Numbered from the stretch's first letter, positions 1-5,346 are shown. The stretch: 5,780 bases of DNA from Desulfotomaculum sp. (GCA_003445555.1 DMDI01000073.1:1-5780), one strand, 5' to 3'. A program made the numbers and translations. Notes: generated by a model not told the origin, from the letters alone.

Positions 1-267
1 GGCATGATTGTCGGGGAAAATGCACGCAATAAGGATATTACGGTAAATGTTTGCAAAAAGAAGCATCTTACCAATACCCGGGCTTCGGGTTCCGACGATG
101 CCCTGCGCCTAACCCCACCAACTATTATGACCCTGGAAAAGTGCCTGGAATTCATTAATGATGACGAATTGCTGGAGGTAACTCCTAAATCCCTGCGCCT
201 TCGAAAAATGATACTTAATAAGAACGAACGCGACAGGTCCTTAAAAATAAGGGATCAGGCCTCCTAA
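1..267 (+). CDS. typA: Ribosome-associated GTPase TypA/BipA, C-terminal end (5' partial)
   Basis: This is the last 88 codons of the translational GTPase TypA (BipA), a ribosome-binding EF-G relative involved in ribosome assembly and stress adaptation in the cytoplasm. The reading frame is open from base 1, so the gene starts outside the window and the ATG at 4 is internal. The visible part is the TypA-specific C-terminal domain. It carries the family signature [10 protein letters not shown] at the start, then [20 protein letters not shown] and ALRLTPP, and ends with [20 protein letters not shown], all in the expected order. The GTPase domain (G1-G5 motifs) lies off the left edge and cannot be checked. 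The gene ends with TAA, and a convergent gene ends only 3 nt further on with no obvious terminator hairpin between them. The assignment rests on strong recognition of a very conserved family. Confidence 0.95.
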   Translation, partial: GMIVGENARNKDITVNVCKKKHLTNTRASGSDDALRLTPPTIMTLEKCLEFINDDELLEVTPKSLRLRKMILNKNERDRSLKIRDQAS

Positions 268-270
268 CCT

Positions 271-636
271 TTATCCAATTTCATGCTTGAGGATCTCTTC
301 GATTCGCTTTTCAATCTTATCTAAATCAAAGCCCGCCTCTTTTTTGATGCTTTTTCTAAGCATTGGACCAATTGGCTGAATATCATCCATGATATCCTGT
401 AGTAGTTCCAAAGCGACATTGGCTTCTATAACCTCTCTTGGAAATTCAACCATATTAGCCAGAATAGAGGTTTCGGTCCTTGATGCTATAATTGGTTCTT
501 TCAGATCTTCAACGTAAACTTTGGTCCGCCGGCCAGGCCCACGGTCATCTTCTATTGGCTCTAATGCAAAAACTTTGTCTGAACGAACATACTTACCATA
601 CCCTAAAGAAACGATAACGTTTTCCCTGATTTCCAT
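271..636 (-). CDS. RemA/DUF370-like small regulator with shortened loop and helical C-terminal extension
   Basis: A 121-residue cytoplasmic protein. Residues 8-25 (IVSLGYGKYVRSDKVFAL) match the LGFGN-V----RI-AI start of RemA (DUF370), and residues 35-57 (GRRTKVYVEDLKEPIIASRT) match the GRRTRAVI--DS-HVILSA end of that domain. RemA of Bacillus is a DNA-binding activator of biofilm-matrix operons that assembles into rings. Here the roughly 25-residue stretch between these two blocks is cut to about 9 residues (EPIEDDRGP). A charged, predicted-helical tail (about 65-121) is added, giving a protein longer than the usual 80-90 residues. The ATG start is supported by AGGAG 9 nt upstream. The gene lies next to IS3, dam and integrase remnants, and its leader abuts the IS end. 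Family membership is an inference from two short blocks; the function is unknown and could be DNA binding. Confidence 0.6.
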   Translation of the reverse strand: MEIRENVIVSLGYGKYVRSDKVFALEPIEDDRGPGRRTKVYVEDLKEPIIASRTETSILANMVEFPREVIEANVALELLQDIMDDIQPIGPMLRKSIKKEAGFDLDKIEKRIEEILKHEIG

Positions 637-648
637 AGATAAAATCTC

Positions 649-658
649 CTGTCGACAG
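649..658. promoter_or_regulatory. 10-bp perfect palindrome CTGTCGACAG next to the RemA-like gene's RBS
   Basis: CTGTCGACAG is a perfect palindrome directly upstream of, and partly overlapping, the AGGAG ribosome binding site of the RemA-like gene, and 2 nt from the outer end of the IS3 relic. Its position would suit an operator or a translation-blocking site, but a 10-bp palindrome can occur by chance. I do not recognise it as a known operator. Confidence 0.2.
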
Positions 659-660
659 AA

Positions 661-878
661 TGTGGGCTATCCCCGGTAAAATAGACGCGACAAACGAGGA
701 TTTCCGCATGGTATCGTAACTATGCTTGATTTTTCTCATGCCGCTACTTGTTTGAGATGCTACACAGCCTCCAGCTTGAACTCCTTGTTGTAACGTTTGC
801 CCCGGTTACTCATCATAGATACCTCCAATAATTTAATTATATCTCAGTTCGGAGTGTCCATCAAACCGGGTATAGACT
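661..878 (-). mobile_element. Collapsed IS3-family insertion sequence (both ends plus OrfA stub)
   Basis: About 218 bp that look like the two termini of an IS3-type element with nearly all of the interior deleted. The plus strand from 661 begins TGTGGGCTATCCCCGG, continuing TAAAATAGACGC. The minus strand from about 878 reads GTCTATACCCGG, continuing TTTGATGGACAC. Over the core 22 positions (CTAT-CCCGGT---AT-GAC-C) 16 bases agree, as expected for imperfect terminal inverted repeats. Just inside the left end is a good GGAGG site followed by the start of an IS3 OrfA, annotated separately. Intact IS3 elements are about 1.2-1.5 kb, so over 80% is missing. I see no flanking target duplication. The insertion appears to have landed in the adenine methylase gene, whose homology stops at this end. 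The outer boundary at 878 is uncertain by a few bases. Confidence 0.6.
760..816 (-). pseudogene. IS3-family transposase OrfA, N-terminal stub
   Basis: An 18-codon frame, MMSNRGKRYNKEFKLEAV followed by TAG. GKRYNKEFKLEAV is the highly recognisable opening of the IS3-family OrfA helix-turn-helix protein, which normally continues as a roughly 90-100 residue DNA-binding subunit followed by OrfB with the DDE catalytic core. Neither the rest of the helix-turn-helix nor any OrfB sequence follows. It has a proper ribosome binding site (GGAGG, 5 nt before the first ATG), so the start of the original gene is preserved. The remnant lies inside the collapsed element between its two inverted ends. It is surely non-functional. 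Confidence 0.75.
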
Positions 879-1002
879 ATTTTTTCATCTTTTATAAATT
901 GAGGTAATCTTTGTTCAAGTTCAAAAATAAGCTGAGTCTTTCCGCCCGCCCACTTTAAAAATGGTCTTGCGTTTATTTGGACGTTGGTTGTGATATTATC
1001 AT
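878..1002 (-). pseudogene. Dam-type (D12 class) DNA adenine methylase, frameshifted N-terminal fragment
   Basis: In one minus-strand frame the sequence reads INARPFLKWAGGKTQLIFEL, then EQRLPQFIKDEKI. PFLKWAGGK is the S-adenosylmethionine-binding motif I that opens D12-class N6-adenine methylases such as Dam, and the following L--E---RLP is also typical. The natural start is probably the ATG at 1000-1002 (MIISQPTSK), which reaches the methylase frame only through a one-base frameshift in the A-rich stretch near 974-980. The homology stops after about 43 residues, where the left end of the IS3 relic begins. The catalytic DPPY motif and everything else are missing. Such methylases often travel on phages and with restriction systems. 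No restriction enzyme is present here, so no function remains. Confidence 0.75.
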
Positions 1003-1005
1003 TTT

Positions 1006-1158
1006 CTAAGACAAACAGGCTATTTCAAATACTCTTTGAGCAGTTCTTATCGTTATATGCCTTTCCTTATCAGGGACGGGAAATAACCATTTCTCCTGCT
1101 TATACTGCTTCCAGTATTCCCTTAATGTTTTTAAGGCAACTTCTGATTTATTTAATTT
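1006..1158 (-). pseudogene. Tyrosine recombinase/phage integrase family, C-terminal-domain fragment
   Basis: A 50-codon open stretch ending in TAG reads in part VALKTLREYWKQYKQEKWLF, then PVPDKERHITIRTAQRVFEI. This is the segment of tyrosine recombinases between the first catalytic Arg and the H-x-x-R motif: a helix ending L-x-x-Y, the K-x-x-x-WLFP turn, then the S/T-x-R-x-x-Q-x-x-F helix. Neither the catalytic Arg/Lys region upstream nor the HxxR and Tyr motifs downstream are present, so it cannot be active. It lies a few bases upstream of the methylase fragment, both on the minus strand, as if a phage or island had left both behind. Upstream of about 1158 the frame continues but the resemblance is lost. 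Confidence 0.65.
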
Positions 1159-1242
1159 CTTGTTAAATATTTCTCTATAAAATTCATAATTCCTGCAAAA
1201 ATAGGAAAATTAGTTTAGATTTTTTACTTTACTCGGCAATTC

Positions 1243-1533
1243 TTAGCATGTAGAATGTATGATGGTTGCCACCCGCCTGCCCGCCACCCGCAACTCGTTG
1301 AAGCGCCGCACGACCTGTGGCGTAGGCAGGACCTCCACGGCTGGACCAGTCTTTTGATTTAGGATGCTTTCCTCTACCTGCACCTGCCCCTGGTAGCCCG
1401 TGCCAATGATGACCACGTCGGGCCAGATATTCGCCCGTGGACCAATCAGCCGGTCGAACTCCCCGGCAGAAACCCAATGGGCATTGCTATCCCGAATGTT
1501 GGGTAGCCCATTGGCCTGCACTACCACGTCCAC
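1243..1533 (-). CDS. Mth938/DUF498-domain protein, N-terminally truncated
   Basis: A 96-residue protein of the Mth938-like (DUF498, NDUFAF3-type fold) family, small cytoplasmic proteins of unknown biochemical role. The match covers most of the domain: DVVV-x-x-NG near residues 2-9, the core VVIIGTGYQGQV (40-51), VEVLPTPQVVRRFNEL (66-81), and the characteristic end GRRVATIIHSTC. Relatives start with an extra strand and turn (F-x-x-I-x-V-x-G-x-x-Y) before DVVV. That part is missing, because the 28-nt palindrome lies just upstream. The GTG at 1531-1533 is a nominal start with no convincing ribosome binding site; the frame stays open upstream through the palindrome without homology. The segment is visibly GC-richer than its neighbours. 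It could be a relic or still expressed from the upstream genes; family identity is much more certain than functionality. Confidence 0.75.
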   Translation of the reverse strand: MDVVVQANGLPNIRDSNAHWVSAGEFDRLIGPRANIWPDVVIIGTGYQGQVQVEESILNQKTGPAVEVLPTPQVVRRFNELRVAGRRVATIIHSTC

Positions 1534-1541
1534 TGCCGGAA

Positions 1542-1569
1542 GTAGGGGCGTATTGCCATACGCCCCTAC
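1542..1569. repeat. 28-nt palindromic repeat, copy 1
   Basis: Two perfect 12-nt arms, GTAGGGGCGTAT and ATACGCCCCTAC, separated by the loop TGCC. A second copy with identical arms is at 2387-2414. The GC-rich hairpin differs strongly from its surroundings and is not followed by a T-run on either strand, so it is not a classical terminator. Read on the minus strand, its first bases supply the TAG stop of the small membrane gene, and it lies 8 nt before the nominal GTG start of the truncated Mth938-like gene. It resembles the dispersed palindromic repeats (REP/MITE-like) scattered through many bacterial genomes. Confidence 0.9.
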
Positions 1570-1724
1570 AGGATGATTAATCCGAAACGATGGTAACCGA
1601 ACTGCCCGGGTGGATTGAACACTACCCAGACGGCGATCAACTGCACCATGACTGTTAAACAGCCAGCCAGAATCTTTTTCCTGCCTGTTTCCTTATTACC
1701 GGGTAATGAAATTTCTTCTGCCAT
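1566..1724 (-). CDS. Small single-pass membrane protein of unknown function
   Basis: A 52-residue protein I do not recognise. Residues 1-17 are hydrophilic and positively charged near the end (KETGRKK), followed by a hydrophobic helix at about 18-36 (ILAGCLTVMVQLIAVWVVF) and a short tail, NPPGQFGYHRFG, ending LIIL. Positive residues before the helix suggest the N-terminus is cytoplasmic. The chosen ATG at 1722-1724 is 10 nt after AAAGGA; an in-frame ATG at 1731-1733 is too close to that site. The gene begins 49 nt after the HD hydrolase on the same strand, so the two are probably co-transcribed. The TAG stop is the first part of the 28-nt palindrome. The native protein may therefore have been longer, and the last residues LIIL could start a second helix. 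Coding use looks natural, but no homology is claimed. Confidence 0.55.
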   Translation of the reverse strand: MAEEISLPGNKETGRKKILAGCLTVMVQLIAVWVVFNPPGQFGYHRFGLIIL

Positions 1725-1773
1725 ATTTTTCATTTCCTTTAAAGCAGTGGGACAACCCGGGGTAAGAGTTATT

Positions 1774-2340
1774 TTACAGCCCTATTTTATCCGCCACTTC
1801 CCGCATCCCGGCAATAACGTCTGCCACCAATTCTTTTATTTTCACCTCTAACATTGAGGCTCCCTTTTCAATTACCTGCCGGTTTACGCCTGCCGCAAAT
1901 GATTTTTCCTTCCATTTCTTCATTACTGATTTTACTTCCAGGTCGGCCAGGCTTTTTGAAGGCCGGATTAAGGCGGCCGCGCTGACCAGCCCGGTCAGTT
2001 CATCCACCGCATACAGCACCTTTTCCATGTATGATTGCGGCTCTTCATCATTGTACATCCCCCAGCCATGAGATATAGCGGCCCGAATATATTCCGGCGG
2101 CCAGCCCCGCTCCTCCAGGATTTCCTTAGTTTTTTTACAGTGTTCTTCCGGAAAAAGCTCATAATCCAGGTCATGAACCAGCCCAATGAAGCCCCATTTT
2201 TCTTCGTCTTCCCCTGCCTTGCGGGCCACGTAACGCATTACCGCCTCAACGGAATAAGCATGTTTTAAAAGGCTTTCGTTTTTGTTAAATTCTTTAAATA
2301 ATGAAAGCGCCTCCTCGTAAGTTGGCTTGTGTATCTGCAC
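1774..2340 (-). CDS. HD-domain phosphohydrolase
   Basis: A 188-residue cytoplasmic protein of the HD superfamily, metal-dependent phosphohydrolases that cleave phosphate esters, often of nucleotides. The metal-binding pattern is complete: His27 (LLKHAYSVEAVM), His56-Asp57 (GLVHDLDYE), His91 (AISHGWGM) and Asp113 (YAVDELTGL). The length and layout fit the stand-alone HDIG-type hydrolases of Firmicutes, whose substrate is generally unknown. The start is GTG at 2338-2340, supported by AAGGAGG about 10 nt upstream; no better ATG exists nearby. It is the first gene of a probable unit with the small membrane protein 49 nt downstream and the Mth938-like gene beyond. The 28-nt palindrome copy 2 lies about 47 nt upstream, in the leader or promoter area. 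The gene looks intact and under selection. Confidence 0.88.
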   Translation of the reverse strand: MQIHKPTYEEALSLFKEFNKNESLLKHAYSVEAVMRYVARKAGEDEEKWGFIGLVHDLDYELFPEEHCKKTKEILEERGWPPEYIRAAISHGWGMYNDEEPQSYMEKVLYAVDELTGLVSAAALIRPSKSLADLEVKSVMKKWKEKSFAAGVNRQVIEKGASMLEVKIKELVADVIAGMREVADKIGL

Positions 2341-2386
2341 CTTCTTAAAACCTCCTTTTTTTATTTAGTTTTTAATAATTATTATT

Positions 2387-2414
2387 GTAGGGGCGTATAG
2401 CAATACGCCCCTAC
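2387..2414. repeat. 28-nt palindromic repeat, copy 2
   Basis: It has the same perfect 12-nt arms as the copy at 1542-1569 (GTAGGGGCGTAT and ATACGCCCCTAC), here with the loop AGCA. It lies in the AT-rich spacer between the divergent HD gene and NUDIX fragment. No T-run follows on either strand. Identical arms with loops differing at only one or two positions indicate a common dispersed repeat rather than chance. Read on the opposite strand the loop is TGCT, close to TGCC of copy 1, so the two copies may be in inverted orientation. Confidence 0.9.
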
Positions 2415-2422
2415 CTCTAAAG

Positions 2423-2483
2423 TCTTTTGCTTGCTATTATACAACCATAAACGTAAAATATAAAATTAAAGATAAGCAAAAGA
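2423..2483. repeat. 10-bp inverted repeat around the spacer before the NUDIX fragment
   Basis: TCTTTTGCTT at 2423-2432 is exactly complemented by AAGCAAAAGA at 2474-2483, with about 41 nt of AT-rich sequence between. No promoter of convincing quality is visible inside. It could be a long-loop hairpin, the ends of a tiny decayed element, or chance in AT-rich DNA. Confidence 0.25.
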
Positions 2484-2498
2484 TATTTCAGGCGGCTT

Positions 2499-2753
2499 AT
2501 GAATTTATTAGGATTTAAGAGGGAAGTGGTGGAACATGCCGACTGCGTGGCCGTAGTGGTCCTGGATGAGCAGAACAATGTGCTTTTGGTCCGGCAGTTC
2601 CGGCACGCTACCGGTAAATTTCTTCTTGAGGTGCCTGCCGGAGGCATTGAACCGGAAGAAGAGCCTATTGACTGTGTCCGGCGGGATTCAAAAAATCATA
2701 AACTATTAAGAAAAATCCGGACGGTAATGGCTTTGGTACCAGGAATAATCTAA
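2499..2753 (+). pseudogene. NUDIX hydrolase (ADP-ribose pyrophosphatase-like), fragment missing both ends
   Basis: Residues 6-62 match the front of the catalytic core of ADP-ribose-pyrophosphatase-type NUDIX hydrolases: FKREVVEHADCVAVVVLDEQ, then NNVLLVRQFRHATGKFLLEV, then PAGGIEPEEEPIDCVRR. The Nudix box G-x5-E-x7-R-E-x2-E-E begins at Gly48 and Glu54 and reaches Arg62, but the next residue is Asp and the catalytic E-x-x-E-E part is absent. After about base 2687 the frame runs 22 residues through unrelated sequence that overlaps the 3' end of the opposite-strand GH57 gene by 48 nt. The usual 20-40 residue N-terminal strand region before KREVVEH is also missing, and no good ribosome binding site precedes the ATG. 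Relatives are about 180 residues. With the metal-binding glutamates lost it cannot be catalytic. Confidence 0.8.
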
Positions 2754-4307
2754 CCGCGGAAAAATATTATTTTTGCCTTCTAGAGAGCTAAGCCAGCCTT
2801 CATCAATATGATTTTCCTTAATTTGGGCGGTTAATTTAAGCACGTTGCGTAAATGGCTTTTGGTGCGGGAAAGGGCGTAATTTACCGTAGTACCGGTGCT
2901 CATCATAAAGGCCCAGTCACTGCTTTGCGCTAAAACTAATTCACGCCCCGCCTGGTTTAAAGCCCGCCGTTGCAACCCGGATGCTTCAGGGTGACGGTTG
3001 GCCAATTCAACCATTTGCGCTCCGGCAAAATGAAGGTGACGGTACATCCAACCATTAGCCTGGTTCAACCAGGTTTCATGGTAGCCTTTATTTCCCCAAC
3101 TGGAAGCACAGGGCCGCGCCACCTGGTTGCAGGGAAAACGGGTCAAATAATCACTGGGGGTAATCAGTTCCAGGGTATCCTGGTCAAAGTGTATCTTGCG
3201 GATCAAGTATTCCAGCCATAAAGGTCCTTCAAACCACCAATGACCAAAAAGCTCCGCATCATAAGGGGCCACAATAAGCGGAGGCCTTTCCATCAGTTTA
3301 CTCAGGTGGGTAGCCTGCAATTGGCGGTTAAACATAAAATTGCCGGCGTGCATAGCGGCCTTATGATCAGCCCATTCAAAAACGTAAGGCTCCTTATGAT
3401 TGGTGGTACCGGTTATCCGGTAATATTTAATCCCGGTGTTAATTCTAATCCCGTCCGGGTGAATATATGGTTTAATATAATCATAATCCAGGTCAAAACC
3501 AATGTCCCGGTAAAATTCCCGGTAATCACAATCACCCGGATAACCCTCCCTGGCGCTCCATACCTGCTTGGAAGATTCCACGTCACGGCCAAAGGCAGCC
3601 ACTCCGGAAGGGCAGTATATGGGGGCAAAAACACCAAAGCGGGGACGACGGGAGGCGAACAATACCCCGTGGGTATCGGTGAAAAAAAAGCGCAACTTAA
3701 ATTCTTTTAAGAGGTCGTCAATACCGGGAGCATACCCGCACTCCGACAACCAGATGCCCGGCGGTAAAGTTCCTAAATATTGGCGGTGTATATCCACGGC
3801 GGTGGCAATTTGTGCCCTGACCGTCTCGGGTTGAACCATCATTAAAGGCAAATAACCGTGCGTGGCAGGACAGGTGATTACTTCTAAATATCCCAGGTCA
3901 CGATATTTTTTAAAACCCAGCATAACTTGCCTTTGATAAACATCGTTGAATAAGTACTTGGCCTGACGGAAACGGTGCTGGTACATTAAGGCTGTTTTAT
4001 GAAAAGGAGAGTTATAAGTACGGCCCACTTCTTTATCCGCCAGTTCAATAAGTTTTTCTAAATAATTATCATAGCGCTGTTGAAGTAAAGGGTCGGTAAA
4101 CATAGAAATTAAAGGGGGGGAAAGAGAAATGGTTAAACGAAAAGGGACCTTATCATTTACCAATCTTTCAAACACTTGTAATAAAGGAAGATAAGTTTCG
4201 GTTACTGCTTCGTAAAACCATCTTTCCTCCAAAAAATGCTCGTTTTCCGGGTGACGGACGTAAGGAAGATGCATGTGCAAAACAAGAGCTAAAAAACCTG
4301 AAGGCAT
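2706..4307 (-). CDS. GH57 family 1,4-alpha-glucan branching enzyme
   Basis: A 533-residue glycoside hydrolase family 57 protein of the branching-enzyme type (formerly DUF1957), which cuts an alpha-1,4-glucan and re-attaches the piece by an alpha-1,6 bond in glycogen synthesis. The length is close to the usual 520-560. Conserved blocks occur in order: LVLHMHLPYVRHP (8-20), the TCPATHGYLPL region (145-155), nucleophile Glu189 in WLSECGYAPG, acid/base Asp350 in APYDAELFGHWWFEGP, and C-terminal SSDWAFMMSTGTTVNYA (462-478). Both catalytic residues are present. ATG is preceded by GGAG at 9 nt. It lies 100 nt downstream of the DUF4912 gene on the same strand, a common pairing. The last 9-10 residues (after NNIFPRLDYSWY) look unlike family members and may derive from the junction with the NUDIX fragment; this should not affect activity. 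Amylase activity is an alternative reading but fits the motifs less well. Confidence 0.92.
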   Translation of the reverse strand: MPSGFLALVLHMHLPYVRHPENEHFLEERWFYEAVTETYLPLLQVFERLVNDKVPFRLTISLSPPLISMFTDPLLQQRYDNYLEKLIELADKEVGRTYNSPFHKTALMYQHRFRQAKYLFNDVYQRQVMLGFKKYRDLGYLEVITCPATHGYLPLMMVQPETVRAQIATAVDIHRQYLGTLPPGIWLSECGYAPGIDDLLKEFKLRFFFTDTHGVLFASRRPRFGVFAPIYCPSGVAAFGRDVESSKQVWSAREGYPGDCDYREFYRDIGFDLDYDYIKPYIHPDGIRINTGIKYYRITGTTNHKEPYVFEWADHKAAMHAGNFMFNRQLQATHLSKLMERPPLIVAPYDAELFGHWWFEGPLWLEYLIRKIHFDQDTLELITPSDYLTRFPCNQVARPCASSWGNKGYHETWLNQANGWMYRHLHFAGAQMVELANRHPEASGLQRRALNQAGRELVLAQSSDWAFMMSTGTTVNYALSRTKSHLRNVLKLTAQIKENHIDEGWLSSLEGKNNIFPRLDYSWYQSHYRPDFS

Positions 4308-4407
4308 AAAAAATAACTCCTTTTCTCCAAATTATTCCTAAATAATACCTGTAATATTCACCGTTAAATAAAACATAACCAAAAAATAAATAATCAAAGG
4401 TAAAAAG

Positions 4408-5163
4408 TTATGTCTGAGAAACATAAAAACCAGGAGAACTGATCCCTAAAGGAACAATTCCCGCCCGACCCGCAATTTCTTCTACAATCAGGGGAGAACT
4501 GATTCCGTACTGGTACTTGATGGTTTGATAAAGGTTTTCAATCCACATCCATTCCTCGTCTGCTTGTTCCGACAGAGAAGCACGCGGGGTACTAACCACA
4601 TTTGAGCGTAACAAAGTTATAAAGTGCCCGTTTTGAAATTTACGCCCCACCTCAATACAAAAAGAGCGGTCCGGCTGCCCCACCTGAATATACCAGTCAT
4701 CTGCCTGATCGCTAATAAGAATATCTGTATATTCAAAGGTGCTTTGTTTTTCAAAATCAGTTCCGGTAACATCATAAATTCGCAGCACTGGTTGAGACTG
4801 GCCCCAGGCAAAGGGCCCGTAGTTTGTCTTAAATTCTTCCTGGGTAGTGGCGCTAATTTCCCAGTAAGCGTAAAGCCAGTGTGGATCGCGGGCCATTAGC
4901 ACCAGCCGGTCAATATTATACTTACCAGGTAATTCTTCTTCCGGTTCCTGAGGCTGAGGCATTACTTCTGACGGGATAGTTAAATCGCCGGCGTATTCCT
5001 CTTTAAATAACGGCGAATCTAATTTGGCTAAAGGCATCTTTTGAGGGGAGGGTCTTAAGGGTCTTAAGGTAAAATTTGCTTGGCGTTTTTTTAATAATAA
5101 AAAGGCCCCCGCAAATAAAAAAATAATCAAAAAACCAAAGAACCAGGGCAAAAATGCCGTCAT
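4408..5163 (-). CDS. Membrane-anchored DUF4912-domain protein
   Basis: A 251-residue protein. Residues 5-24 (LPWFFGFLIIFLFAGAFLLL) form one hydrophobic helix followed by KKRQ, so it is probably an N-terminally anchored protein with the body in the cytoplasm by the positive-inside rule. A proline-rich, low-complexity linker (about 30-80) follows. Residues 81-219 are a DUF4912 domain, recognisable from YNIDRLVLMARDPHWLYAYWEI, the LRIYDVTG strand and SFCIEVGRKFQNG. Its function is not established; it frequently lies beside GH57 enzymes, and its fold suggests a carbohydrate- or protein-binding role, which is inference. ATG is preceded by AAGGAGGT about 11 nt upstream. It is the first gene of a unit with the GH57 branching enzyme 100 nt downstream, so it may tether or recruit that enzyme. 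Divergent to the thiazole gene. Confidence 0.88.
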   Translation of the reverse strand: MTAFLPWFFGFLIIFLFAGAFLLLKKRQANFTLRPLRPSPQKMPLAKLDSPLFKEEYAGDLTIPSEVMPQPQEPEEELPGKYNIDRLVLMARDPHWLYAYWEISATTQEEFKTNYGPFAWGQSQPVLRIYDVTGTDFEKQSTFEYTDILISDQADDWYIQVGQPDRSFCIEVGRKFQNGHFITLLRSNVVSTPRASLSEQADEEWMWIENLYQTIKYQYGISSPLIVEEIAGRAGIVPLGISSPGFYVSQT

Positions 5164-5226
5164 TATGCGCTGTTACCTCCTTAAAGCTTTTCTTAAAATA
5201 AAGTAAAAAATTAAAACTAAAACTAC

Positions 5227-5240
5227 TTAAGCCAGCTTAA
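5227..5240. promoter_or_regulatory. Small palindrome TTAAGC-CA-GCTTAA in the DUF4912 leader
   Basis: Two perfect 6-nt arms separated by CA lie about 65 nt upstream of the DUF4912 start in the divergent spacer. The 2-nt gap is too short for a hairpin loop, so if meaningful it would be a binding site for a dimeric regulator. It matches no operator I know and may be chance in AT-rich DNA. Confidence 0.15.
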
Positions 5241-5346
5241 ACTTTCTTTATTATTGCCCTACTCCAAAATGTTTATGATTAAAAAATTTAGGTAAAATAT
5301 AATTTATCTTTCGACCAAAGAAAATTATAATTTTGAAATATTAATA

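Noticed and set aside
661..1158. Methylase plus integrase as an active defence or restriction-modification island
   Set aside because: Both are short fragments without catalytic residues and no restriction gene is present.
984..1166. Plus-strand 60-residue frame
   Set aside because: Antisense to the tyrosine-recombinase fragment, no ribosome binding site, no recognisable motif.
1229..1477. Minus-strand 82-residue frame overlapping the Mth938-like gene
   Set aside because: Out-of-frame shadow in GC-rich coding sequence; the overlapping frame has clear Mth938-domain motifs, this one has none.
1615..1851. Plus-strand 78-residue frame
   Set aside because: Antisense to the HD gene 3' end and the small membrane gene; the minus-strand readings have motifs and ribosome binding sites.
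2387..2414. Palindromes read as rho-independent terminators
   Set aside because: Strong hairpins, but neither copy is followed by a T-run on either strand, and their identical arms indicate a dispersed repeat.
1542..2414. Repeat pair as a CRISPR array
   Set aside because: Only two copies about 845 nt apart with genes between them; no regular spacers or cas genes.
3240..3710. Plus-strand 156-residue frame inside the GH57 gene
   Set aside because: Antisense shadow of a conserved catalytic domain; no start signal or family resemblance.
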